A stretch of 5,451 nt of DNA from contig PBUO01000083.1 in the NCBI GenBank assembly GCA_002727895.1, positions 10,540 to 15,990 of the forward strand. The letters are read 5' to 3'. The notes below the pieces were generated by a model that did not search any database, was not told the origin of the DNA, and saw only the letters and a list, made by a program, of their open reading frames with translations. The translations under genes and the position numbers were made by a program. Position 1 is the first letter of the stretch. Every line of letters starts with the position of its first letter. This DNA is from Acidimicrobiaceae bacterium (lineage in GTDB: Bacteria > Actinomycetota > Acidimicrobiia > Acidimicrobiales > MedAcidi-G1). Positions 1-5,334 of the stretch are shown one piece after another.

Positions 1-326
1 CCGAGGGCTGCGGCGACGGCCGCCGCGTCGTCGGCCAGGTCGTCGATCCCGGTGGCGCGACCCGACCGCAGGCCCCGGGCGCCGTGGCCCCGGTGGTCCC
101 ACGCCACCACCCGGCACCGCTCGGACAGCGACCCGTAGGCAGTGCACCAGTTCAGGTCGGCGCTGACCGTCCACCCGTGCAGGAGCAGGAGAGCGGGGCG
201 GCCGTCATCCCGATCCCCGGAGTCACGAACCTTGAGCGGCCCCAGACCGGGCAGGTCGACGGTGTGGTGGGGCGGCGCAGCGGCCAGCAGGTTCCGGACG
301 TCCGGGAGGGTCGGCCCTGCAGTCAT
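1..326 (-). CDS. alpha/beta hydrolase fold protein (N-terminal 108 residues; C-terminus beyond window)
   Basis: Read on the minus strand from ATG at 326-324, this frame stays open to the window edge. After a short N-terminal extension it shows the start of an alpha/beta hydrolase domain: a beta strand running into LLLLHGW (about residues 46-52, the HG oxyanion-hole turn), then RVVAWDHRGHG (about 72-82), the usual strand and loop before the nucleophile elbow. The continuation IDDLADDAAAVAAAL is the helix that normally precedes the GxSxG nucleophile motif. That motif, and the catalytic Asp and His, would lie outside the window, so activity and substrate cannot be judged. The start codon overlaps the greA stop as ATGA, which suggests translational coupling and co-transcription with greA. 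Family assignment is firm; substrate is unknown. Esterase, epoxide hydrolase, lipase-like and haloperoxidase-like members all begin this way. Confidence 0.85.
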   Translation of the reverse strand, partial: MTAGPTLPDVRNLLAAAPPHHTVDLPGLGPLKVRDSGDRDDGRPALLLLHGWTVSADLNWCTAYGSLSERCRVVAWDHRGHGARGLRSGRATGIDDLADDAAAVAAAL

Positions 327-796
327 CGTTCGATGGCCACGACCTCGACGGCCAGGGTCCCACCCGGCGCCTCGAACGACACCGAGTCGCCGACCGACGA
401 CCCGAGCAGCGCCTCGCCCAGCGGCGAGCCGGGGGAGACCACGAGCACGTCGTCCCGCTGTTCCTCGATGGACCCGACCAGCATCCGCTCGGGCTCGTCG
501 TCCCCGTCGTAGACGACGGATACCACCATGCCGGTGGCCACCACGTCGGGGTCGCCATCGGCCACCTCGACGATCTCGGCCTTCTCCAGGATTGCCTCAA
601 GGTGGAGGATCCGGCCCTCCATCTTCCCCTGCTCCTCCTTGGCGGCGTGGTAGTCGCCGTTCTCGGAGAGGTCGCCGAGCTCGCGAGCCGCCTCGATCTT
701 GCGGGCGATGTCGATCCGTCCGCGGGTGGTGAGGTCCTCCAGTTCGGCGGCGAGCCGGTCGTGGGCCTCCTGGGAGAGTTGCTGTGCCTCAGGCAT
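323..796 (-). CDS. greA: transcription elongation factor GreA
   Basis: A 157-residue protein, the usual GreA length. GreA binds in the secondary channel of RNA polymerase and stimulates cleavage of the transcript in backtracked, arrested complexes. Residues 1 to about 75 form the N-terminal coiled-coil finger. Its tip carries GDLSENGDYHAAKEE (about 41-55), with acidic residues D42 and E45 at the positions equivalent to the catalytic D41 and E44 of E. coli GreA. Residues about 80-157 are the FKBP-like C-terminal domain with the family motif SPGSPLGEALLGSSVGD (about 121-137). ATG at 796 was chosen because it gives the standard N-terminus. There is no convincing Shine-Dalgarno sequence, but a TACCCT -10-like box ends six bases before the ATG, so the mRNA may be leaderless. 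The gene overlaps the downstream hydrolase start by ATGA and diverges from the leuB operon. Confidence 0.96.
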   Translation of the reverse strand: MPEAQQLSQEAHDRLAAELEDLTTRGRIDIARKIEAARELGDLSENGDYHAAKEEQGKMEGRILHLEAILEKAEIVEVADGDPDVVATGMVVSVVYDGDDEPERMLVGSIEEQRDDVLVVSPGSPLGEALLGSSVGDSVSFEAPGGTLAVEVVAIER

Positions 797-802
797 GCCG
801 CG

Positions 803-808
803 AGGGTA
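803..808 (-). promoter_or_regulatory. candidate -10 box of greA promoter
   Basis: On the minus strand TACCCT fits the actinobacterial TANNNT -10 pattern and lies six bases upstream of the greA ATG. That would put the transcript start at or next to the A of the start codon, making a leaderless mRNA, which fits the lack of a Shine-Dalgarno sequence. No good -35 is visible; GTCGGA at 831-826 (17-base spacer) is weak. This rests on motif and spacing only. Confidence 0.4.
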
Positions 809-860
809 GCCACCGGTCCCGTGGCTCCGACCGAGGGTTCGGCCGGTGGACGGATCCCGC

Positions 861-891
861 TTGCCCTACCGCGAGGGACCCGCGGTACACT
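861..891 (+). promoter_or_regulatory. candidate promoter of the leader-leuB-ilvE-cimA operon
   Basis: TTGCCC at 861-866 resembles a -35 (four of six matches to TTGACA) and TACACT at 886-891 is a good TANNNT -10. The spacer is 19 bases, longer than ideal, so the -10 is the stronger half of the call. Transcription would begin near 898-899, that is, at the GTG of the leader ORF. The promoter diverges from that of greA, with about 100 bases between the two predicted start points. An imperfect inverted repeat sits inside the spacer (869-885). Confidence 0.55.
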
Positions 892-898
892 CCTGAGC

Positions 899-934
899 GT
901 GAACGGTCTGCACCGGGTAATCATCATTCGCTAG
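899..934 (+). CDS. branched-chain amino acid leader peptide (attenuator ORF, MNGLHRVIIIR)
   Basis: An 11-codon ORF, GTG to TAG, encodes MNGLHRVIIIR. Five of its eleven residues are branched-chain amino acids: Leu4, Val7 and three successive Ile (8-10; codons ATC ATC ATT at 920-928). A run of regulatory codons close to the stop, followed at once by a stem-loop and then a terminator hairpin, is the classical arrangement of ribosome-mediated attenuation. It lies upstream of leuB-ilvE-cimA, whose products make exactly these amino acids. The GTG is seven to eight bases after the last base of a TACACT -10 box, so the leader is probably translated from a leaderless 5' end; no Shine-Dalgarno sequence is present. 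In-frame CTG 893-895 precedes it but would fall upstream of the predicted transcript start. Stalling at Ile codons when charged Ile-tRNA is scarce should favour read-through. The role is inferred from codons and context. Confidence 0.82.
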   Translation: MNGLHRVIIIR

Positions 935-956
935 CGCACACCGCTCCGGTGTGCGC
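934..956 (+). promoter_or_regulatory. attenuator pause / anti-antiterminator hairpin
   Basis: GCGCACACCG (934-943) is perfectly complementary to CGGTGTGCGC (947-956) with a three-base loop (nine pairs if the closing G-C is left open). The stem starts on the last base of the leader TAG, so a ribosome in the Ile codons or at the stop should cover or approach its 5' arm. Its 3' arm has two alternative partners. Upstream, 911-916 (CACCGG, in the leader His-Arg codons) pairs with 946-951. Downstream, 954-959 can pair with 974-979 in the 3' arm of the terminator, a six-pair helix including one G-U. Whether that short helix is strong enough to act as the antiterminator is uncertain and needs folding. 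The hairpin is directly visible; its role is inferred. Confidence 0.68.
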
Positions 957-960
957 CCGA

Positions 961-986
961 CCGTCCACCTCGGTGGGCGGTTTTTT
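961..986 (+). terminator. intrinsic terminator of the attenuator
   Basis: CCGTCCAC (961-968) pairs with GTGGGCGG (973-980), eight pairs with one G-U and a four-base loop CTCG, followed directly by six T's (981-986). It is a textbook Rho-independent terminator and the longest T-run in this otherwise GC-rich window. It lies 27 bases past the leader stop and 41 bases before leuB, between promoter and first structural gene, so it must be conditional if leuB is made from that promoter. It points the wrong way to terminate greA. Confidence 0.9.
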
Positions 987-1027
987 CGTTCCCGACCCAC
1001 TCTCCCCACCTATCCCAGGAGCCCACC

Positions 1028-2008
1028 ATGGCCCATCGCATCGGCATCATCGGCGGTGACGGCATCGGACCCGAGGTCATCGCCGAAGGCCTCAAGGTCA
1101 TCGAGAGCGCCGGCGTGGCCCTCGAGACGGTCGACTACGACCTGGGTGGCGACCGCTACGGCCGCGACGGCACCGTCCTGCCTGACTCGGTGCTCGACGA
1201 GTGGCGGCAGCTCGACGCCCTGTATCTGGGCGCCGTGGGCACCCCCGAGGTCCCGCCGGGACTCATCGAGCGGGGCCTGCTCCTCAAGATGCGCTTCGCC
1301 CTCGACCTGTACGTCAACCTCCGCCCCTTCGTGTACCCGGCCGACGACGTCGACTTCCGGGTGGTCCGGGAGAACACTGAGGGCACCTACGCCGGAGAGG
1401 GCGGCTTCCTGCGCCACGGCACGCCGCACGAGATCGCCACCCAGGGCTCTGTCAACACCCGCCACGGCGTGGAGCGGGCCATCCGGTACTCGTTCGAGCT
1501 GGCCATGCAGCGCCGCCGCCACCTCACGCTGGTCCACAAGACCAACGTGCTGACCTTTGCCGGCGACCTGTGGGAGCGAACCTTCGAGGAGGTGGCCACC
1601 GAGTACCCCGGCGTCGAGACGGCCTACAACCACGTGGACGCCGCCTGCATCTACTTCGTGCAGTCGCCCCAGCAGTACGACGTCATCGTCACCGACAACC
1701 TGTTCGGCGACATTCTCACCGACCTGGGGGGCGCCGTCTCCGGCGGCATCGGCCTGGCATCGTCGGCCAACCTGAATCCCGACCGCACCGGCCCGTCCAT
1801 GTTCGAGCCGGTCCACGGCTCGGCACCCGACATCGCCGGGCAGGGCGTGGCCAACCCCAAGGCGGCCATCCTGTCCGGGGCCATGATGTTGGACTTCCTC
1901 GGGGAGACCGAGGCTGCGGCCCGGATCGACGCCGCCTGCGCGGACCCGTCCACCGACGTCGAGGGCACGGTGGCCATTGGCGACGCTGTCGCCGGCCTCG
2001 TCGCCTGA
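1028..2008 (+). CDS. leuB: 3-isopropylmalate dehydrogenase
   Basis: A 326-residue cytoplasmic enzyme that oxidatively decarboxylates 3-isopropylmalate to 2-oxoisocaproate with NAD+. In organisms using citramalate it also converts erythro-beta-methyl-D-malate to 2-oxobutyrate. Visible motifs are GDGIGPE (10-16); substrate arginines R89 and R99 (LRP) and R114 in VRENTEG (113-119); catalytic Y121 and K171 (HKTN); and metal-binding D204, D228 and D232 (in NLFGDILTD). They also include HGSAPDIAGQGVANP (263-277), whose D268 is the NAD-selecting aspartate equivalent to D278 of Thermus IPMDH. Length and motifs match the short actinobacterial LeuB type (M. tuberculosis LeuB about 336 residues). ATG 1028 is supported by AGGAG at 1017-1021, six bases upstream. 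It is the first structural gene after the attenuator; ilvE follows 43 bases downstream. The related isocitrate, homoisocitrate and tartrate dehydrogenases are less likely given the context and the GLLLKMRFALDL substrate loop. Confidence 0.95.
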   Translation: MAHRIGIIGGDGIGPEVIAEGLKVIESAGVALETVDYDLGGDRYGRDGTVLPDSVLDEWRQLDALYLGAVGTPEVPPGLIERGLLLKMRFALDLYVNLRPFVYPADDVDFRVVRENTEGTYAGEGGFLRHGTPHEIATQGSVNTRHGVERAIRYSFELAMQRRRHLTLVHKTNVLTFAGDLWERTFEEVATEYPGVETAYNHVDAACIYFVQSPQQYDVIVTDNLFGDILTDLGGAVSGGIGLASSANLNPDRTGPSMFEPVHGSAPDIAGQGVANPKAAILSGAMMLDFLGETEAAARIDAACADPSTDVEGTVAIGDAVAGLVA

Positions 2009-2051
2009 CCCGACCGACCGAGAGAACTCCAGAGGAACAAGAGGAGCCGAG

Positions 2052-2969
2052 ATGCCGATCGAGAAGTCGTCCAAGATCTGGATGAACGGCGAGCTGGTGG
2101 ACTGGGACGACGCCACAGTCCACGTGCTCACCCACACCCTCCACTACGGCAACGGAGTCTTTGAGGGCATCCGCGCCTACGAGACCGACCGGGGCCCGGC
2201 CGTTTTCCGCCTCCGGGAGCACATTGAGCGCCTTTTCCGCTCGGCCAAGATCCTGTTCCTGGAGGTCCCGTACACCGTCGACGAACTGGTGACGGCCACG
2301 CTCGACACTGTGCGGGCCAACGACCACCAGTCGTGCTACATCCGGCCGCTGGTCTACCTCGGCTACGGCGAGATGGGCCTCAACCCGCTGCCGTGCACCG
2401 TCGAAGTCTCCATCGCCACCTGGCCGTGGGGCACCTACCTTGGCGATGAGGGCCTGGCCAAGGGCGTCGACATGATGATCTCGTCGTGGCAGCGTCACGA
2501 CCCGAACGCCATGCCGCCGGCCGCCAAGGGCTGCGGGCACTACATCAACTCGCAGATGGCCAAGGTCCAGGCCGTCAAGGCCGGCTACGACGAGGCCATC
2601 CTGCTGTCACCCCAGGGCTACGTGTCCGAGTGCACCGGAGAGAACCTGTTCGTGGTCCGCGACGGCGCCGTCGTCACCCCGCCGACTAGCGCCGGCGCCC
2701 TGGAGGGAATCACCCAGAGCGCGGTGCGGCGCATCGCCGGTGACTTGGGTATCCCCTACGAGCAGGGCAACATCCTGCGCAGCGACCTCTACACCGCCGA
2801 CGAGGCGTTCCTGTCGGGCACGGCCGCCGAGGTGGTCCCGATCCGCTCGGTCGACGACCGGGTCATCGGCGATCCCGGTCCGGTCACCCGACGGATCCAG
2901 GAGGTCTTCTTCGAGGCCGTCCGCGGCGAACGCCCCGAGTACGCGGAGTGGAACGAGCATGTCGGCTGA
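2052..2969 (+). CDS. ilvE: branched-chain amino acid aminotransferase
   Basis: A 305-residue PLP enzyme of aminotransferase class IV that interconverts Leu, Ile and Val with their 2-oxo acids using glutamate/2-oxoglutarate. It is the last step of branched-chain synthesis. It is colinear with E. coli IlvE (309 residues). Catalytic Schiff-base lysine is K159 (AAKGCGHYINS). PLP-contact regions are YGNGVFEGIRAY (32-43), R60, SECTGENLF with E193 (192-200), EGITQSAV (218-225) and SGTAAEV (255-261, T257). R98 of YIRPL is a substrate-side arginine. ATG 2052 was chosen because it follows AGAGGAG (2040-2046) at five bases and gives the canonical N-terminus (SSKIWMNGELVDWDDA); an in-frame ATG at 1977 would overlap leuB by 32 bases. 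The 3' end overlaps the cimA start by 11 bases, implying translational coupling. D-amino acid transaminase and aminodeoxychorismate lyase share the fold but are shorter and do not fit the motifs or context. Confidence 0.95.
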   Translation: MPIEKSSKIWMNGELVDWDDATVHVLTHTLHYGNGVFEGIRAYETDRGPAVFRLREHIERLFRSAKILFLEVPYTVDELVTATLDTVRANDHQSCYIRPLVYLGYGEMGLNPLPCTVEVSIATWPWGTYLGDEGLAKGVDMMISSWQRHDPNAMPPAAKGCGHYINSQMAKVQAVKAGYDEAILLSPQGYVSECTGENLFVVRDGAVVTPPTSAGALEGITQSAVRRIAGDLGIPYEQGNILRSDLYTADEAFLSGTAAEVVPIRSVDDRVIGDPGPVTRRIQEVFFEAVRGERPEYAEWNEHVG

Positions 2970-4593
2970 CGCTGGTTCCCTCCTGTCGGAGGCGCTCCTC
3001 CCGGAGAAGGTTGAGATCTATGACACCACGCTGCGCGACGGCGCGCAGTTGGAGGGCATCTCGCTGACCGTCGACGACAAGCTGCGTATCGCCGAGCAAC
3101 TCGACCGCCTCGGCGTGCACTACATCGAGGGTGGCTGGCCAGGGGCGAACCCCAAGGACGTCGAGTTCTTCGAGCGGGCCCGCACTGAGCTGGACCTCCA
3201 GCGCTCGAAGCTGGTCGCCTTCGGGTCGACCCGTCGGGTGGACGGCGACGCCGCCGACGACGCCACTCTGGCCAACCTGCTGGACGCCGGTACTGACGTG
3301 GTGTGCATCGTCGGCAAGGCGTCGGCGTACCACGTGACCGAGGCCCTGCGGACCAGCCTCGACGAGGGCGTGGCCATGGTGGCCGACTCGGTCCGCCATC
3401 TCAAGGAGCAGGGCCGGACCGTCTTCTTCGACGCCGAGCACTTCTTCGACGGCTACCGGGACGACCCGGAGTTCTCGCTGCAGGTCCTGCAGGGGGCGGC
3501 CGAGGCCGGTGTCGACTGCCTGGTGTTGTGCGACACCAACGGCGGATCGCTGCCCGGCCAGGTGGAGTCGATGGTCCGCGACGTGGTGGCTGTCGTGGAC
3601 TGCGCGGTCGGCGTGCACCTCCACAACGACACAGGCTGCGGCGTGGCCAACGCCCTGGCCGGTGTGGCCGGGGGCGCCACCCAGGTCCAGGGCACCATCA
3701 ACGGCTACGGAGAGCGGGTCGGCAACTGCGACCTGGTGCCCATCATCGCCAACCTGACCCTGAAGATGGGCGTGGAGACCCTCCCTGAGGGGCGGCTCGC
3801 CGAGCTCACCCCGGTGGCGCACCACGTGGCCGAGCTGGTCAACTTCGCCGCCGACCCGCAGCAGCCCTACGTGGGGGCCACGGCATTCGCCCACAAGGCG
3901 GGCCTGCACACCAGCGCCATCGCCCGGCGCCGCGACGCATACGAGCACGTCGACCCCGAGCTGGTCGGCAACGGCACCCGGTTCCTCGTCTCGGAGATGT
4001 CCGGCCGGTCCACCATCGAGTTGAAGGCCGACCAGTTGGGCCTGGAGCTCGACGGACAGGTACTGGGCGAGATCGTGGAGACCCTCAAGCAGCTGGAATA
4101 CGCCGGCTACCACTTCGAGGCCGCCGACGCCTCCCTCGAGCTGCTCATGCGGGCCGCCTCGGGCTGGACCCAGGACTTCTTCGAGCTGGAGGCCTTCTCG
4201 GTCAACGTGGGGCACCGGTCGGGCAGCGGCAGCCGGGCCTGGAACGAGGTGGCCGTCGACGTCGAGACCGAGGCGACGGTCAAGGTCCACGTGTCCGGCG
4301 AGCGGGTTGTGGCCATCGGGGAGGGCAACGGCCCGGTCAACGCCCTGGACTCGGCACTGCGCAAGGCACTCGACGGGCGGTATCCCCAGTTGGAGCGACT
4401 CCACCTGACCGACTTCAAGGTCCGGGTGCTGGAGACCCGGCAGGGGACCGGAGCGGTGACCCGAGTGCTCATCGACACCACGAACGGCGAGCGGACGTGG
4501 ACGACCATCGGGGTGTCGGAGAACATCATTGAGGCGTCGTGGCAGGCGCTGGTCGACTCGCTGATCTACGGCCTGCTCCACACCCCCGCCTGA
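2959..4593 (+). CDS. cimA: (R)-citramalate synthase
   Basis: A 544-residue enzyme of the isopropylmalate/homocitrate synthase family. It condenses pyruvate with acetyl-CoA to (R)-citramalate, committing carbon to isoleucine through 2-oxobutyrate without threonine deaminase. The TIM-barrel domain (about 17-300) holds DTTLRDGAQ (22-30; R26 catalytic, D22/D27 region at the metal site), IEGGWPGANPKD (56-67), HLHNDTG (220-226; metal ligands H220 and H222) and GTINGYGERVGNCDL (245-259). The subdomain AHKAGLHTSAI (311-321) supplies the conserved histidine (H312). The C-terminal part (about 400-540) fits the LeuA-type allosteric domain, so isoleucine feedback is expected. Length near 530-540 and the EGGWPG(A/S)NPKD motif indicate the citramalate-synthase group rather than actinobacterial LeuA (about 600 residues) or NifV. 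The ATG lies inside the end of ilvE with only a weak GGAG (2945-2948, ten bases off), suggesting coupled translation. 2-Isopropylmalate synthase activity is the main alternative. Confidence 0.92.
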   Translation: MSADAGSLLSEALLPEKVEIYDTTLRDGAQLEGISLTVDDKLRIAEQLDRLGVHYIEGGWPGANPKDVEFFERARTELDLQRSKLVAFGSTRRVDGDAADDATLANLLDAGTDVVCIVGKASAYHVTEALRTSLDEGVAMVADSVRHLKEQGRTVFFDAEHFFDGYRDDPEFSLQVLQGAAEAGVDCLVLCDTNGGSLPGQVESMVRDVVAVVDCAVGVHLHNDTGCGVANALAGVAGGATQVQGTINGYGERVGNCDLVPIIANLTLKMGVETLPEGRLAELTPVAHHVAELVNFAADPQQPYVGATAFAHKAGLHTSAIARRRDAYEHVDPELVGNGTRFLVSEMSGRSTIELKADQLGLELDGQVLGEIVETLKQLEYAGYHFEAADASLELLMRAASGWTQDFFELEAFSVNVGHRSGSGSRAWNEVAVDVETEATVKVHVSGERVVAIGEGNGPVNALDSALRKALDGRYPQLERLHLTDFKVRVLETRQGTGAVTRVLIDTTNGERTWTTIGVSENIIEASWQALVDSLIYGLLHTPA

Positions 4594-4613
4594 TCGACCC
4601 ACGGCGTTCCACG

Positions 4614-5276
4614 GTGAGCACCTTCCGTCGCGTCCTGCTGGCCGAGTTCCTCGGTACGACGCTGCTCCTGGTGGGCGTGGTCGGCTCGGGAATCATGGCC
4701 GCCCGGCTCAGCCCGACCGACGTGGGCCTGCAGTTGTTCCAGAACGCGGCGGCCACGGCCGGCGTGCTGGTAGCCGTCATCTCGATCTTCGGGACGATCT
4801 CGGCCGACTTCAACCCGGCGGTCACCGTGGGAGCCTGGCTCCTCGGCCACCGGGAGGGTCGCGACGTGCCGGCCATGGTGGCCGTCCAGTTGGTCGGTGC
4901 GGTGGCCGGCACTGTCCTGGCCAACCTCATGTTCGACCTGGAGGCCGTGACCTGGTCGACCACCCAGCGGACCGGGGGCCACCTGTGGCTGGCCGAGGTG
5001 GTGGCCACCGTCGGGCTGCTGCTGGTCGTGTTCTCGCTCGTCCGGACCGGTCGCCTCGCCCACGTGCCCTACGTGGTCGGGGCCTACATCGGCGGCGCCT
5101 ACTACTTCACGTCGTCGACCAGTTTCGCCAACCCGGCGGTCACCGTGGGTCGCATGTTCAGCGACACGTTCGCCGGCATCGACCCCACCTGCGCCCCGAT
5201 GTTCGTGGTGATGCAGGTGGTGGGCGTGGGCGTGGCCGTGGGCCTGCTGCGGGCCCTCTTCCCCGCCCGGGACTGA
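4614..5276 (+). CDS. MIP/aquaporin-family membrane channel with atypical second NPA region
   Basis: With the GTG start at 4614, a 220-residue integral membrane protein with six hydrophobic helices (about 6-29, 41-60, 86-107, 123-143, 151-166, 195-216) and two re-entrant half-helices carrying NPA at 67-69 (DFNPAVTVGAW) and 173-175 (FANPAVTVGRMFSDTFAGI). This is the aquaporin fold; water, glycerol or small neutral solutes are possible cargo. In canonical aquaporins an arginine of the selectivity filter follows the second NPA directly. Here the residue is V176, the nearest Arg being R180, and the usual His before the first NPA is also absent. From memory, NPAVT...SDTFAGI-type channels form a separate bacterial subfamily with some members linked to arsenic genes; no such genes are seen here. 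GTG was chosen because the in-frame ATG at 4539 would overlap cimA by 55 bases and add a non-membrane Arg/Pro-rich tail; no clear Shine-Dalgarno supports it. It starts 20 bases after cimA, so co-transcription is likely. Confidence 0.85.
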   Translation: MSTFRRVLLAEFLGTTLLLVGVVGSGIMAARLSPTDVGLQLFQNAAATAGVLVAVISIFGTISADFNPAVTVGAWLLGHREGRDVPAMVAVQLVGAVAGTVLANLMFDLEAVTWSTTQRTGGHLWLAEVVATVGLLLVVFSLVRTGRLAHVPYVVGAYIGGAYYFTSSTSFANPAVTVGRMFSDTFAGIDPTCAPMFVVMQVVGVGVAVGLLRALFPARD

Positions 5277-5334
5277 CCCGACCGGCACCCGTCCGCCCGG
5301 CGAACACCGGAGCGTCGGGGGTGAAGGGGCCGCC

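Noticed and set aside
798..877. Nine-base direct repeat CCGCGAGGG at 798-806 and 869-877
   Set aside because: The two copies sit differently relative to their promoters (one overlaps the greA -10, the other lies in a spacer), and a repeat this short is easily met by chance in such GC-rich DNA.
602..934. Plus-strand open frame running antisense to greA and ending in the leader peptide codons
   Set aside because: The upstream part is a shadow of greA. Only the last 11 codons, from GTG 899 and downstream of the predicted promoter, make sense as a coding unit.
867..986. Possible T-box riboswitch, because TACCGCGAG at 867-875 resembles the T-box core and a terminator lies downstream
   Set aside because: The motif lies upstream of the -10 box and so would not be transcribed. 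There is no stem I or specifier domain in the available space, and a leader ORF with Ile codons explains the terminator better.
2009..2051. Possible regulatory element between leuB and ilvE
   Set aside because: The 43-base gap shows only the ilvE Shine-Dalgarno sequence, with no hairpin or promoter I could support.
1010..2137. Long open frame on the minus strand opposite leuB
   Set aside because: Low-complexity GC-driven composition with no family motif; leuB on the plus strand explains the sequence.
2884..4602. Long open frame on the minus strand opposite cimA (over 500 codons)
   Set aside because: It is antisense to a fully motif-supported gene, is rich in Gly/Arg/His/Val with no recognisable domain, and is the expected by-product of a GC-rich third-position bias.
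4539..4613. Upstream ATG start for the aquaporin-like gene
   Set aside because: It would overlap cimA by 55 bases and add an Arg/Pro-rich non-membrane segment not seen in the family; GTG 4614 places the first membrane helix where expected.
5277..5334. Possible terminator between the convergent channel and acyl-CoA dehydrogenase genes (CCCGAC 5277-5282 with GTCGGG 5314-5319)
   Set aside because: Only six pairs across a 31-base gap, interrupted internally, and no T-run on either strand; too weak to call.
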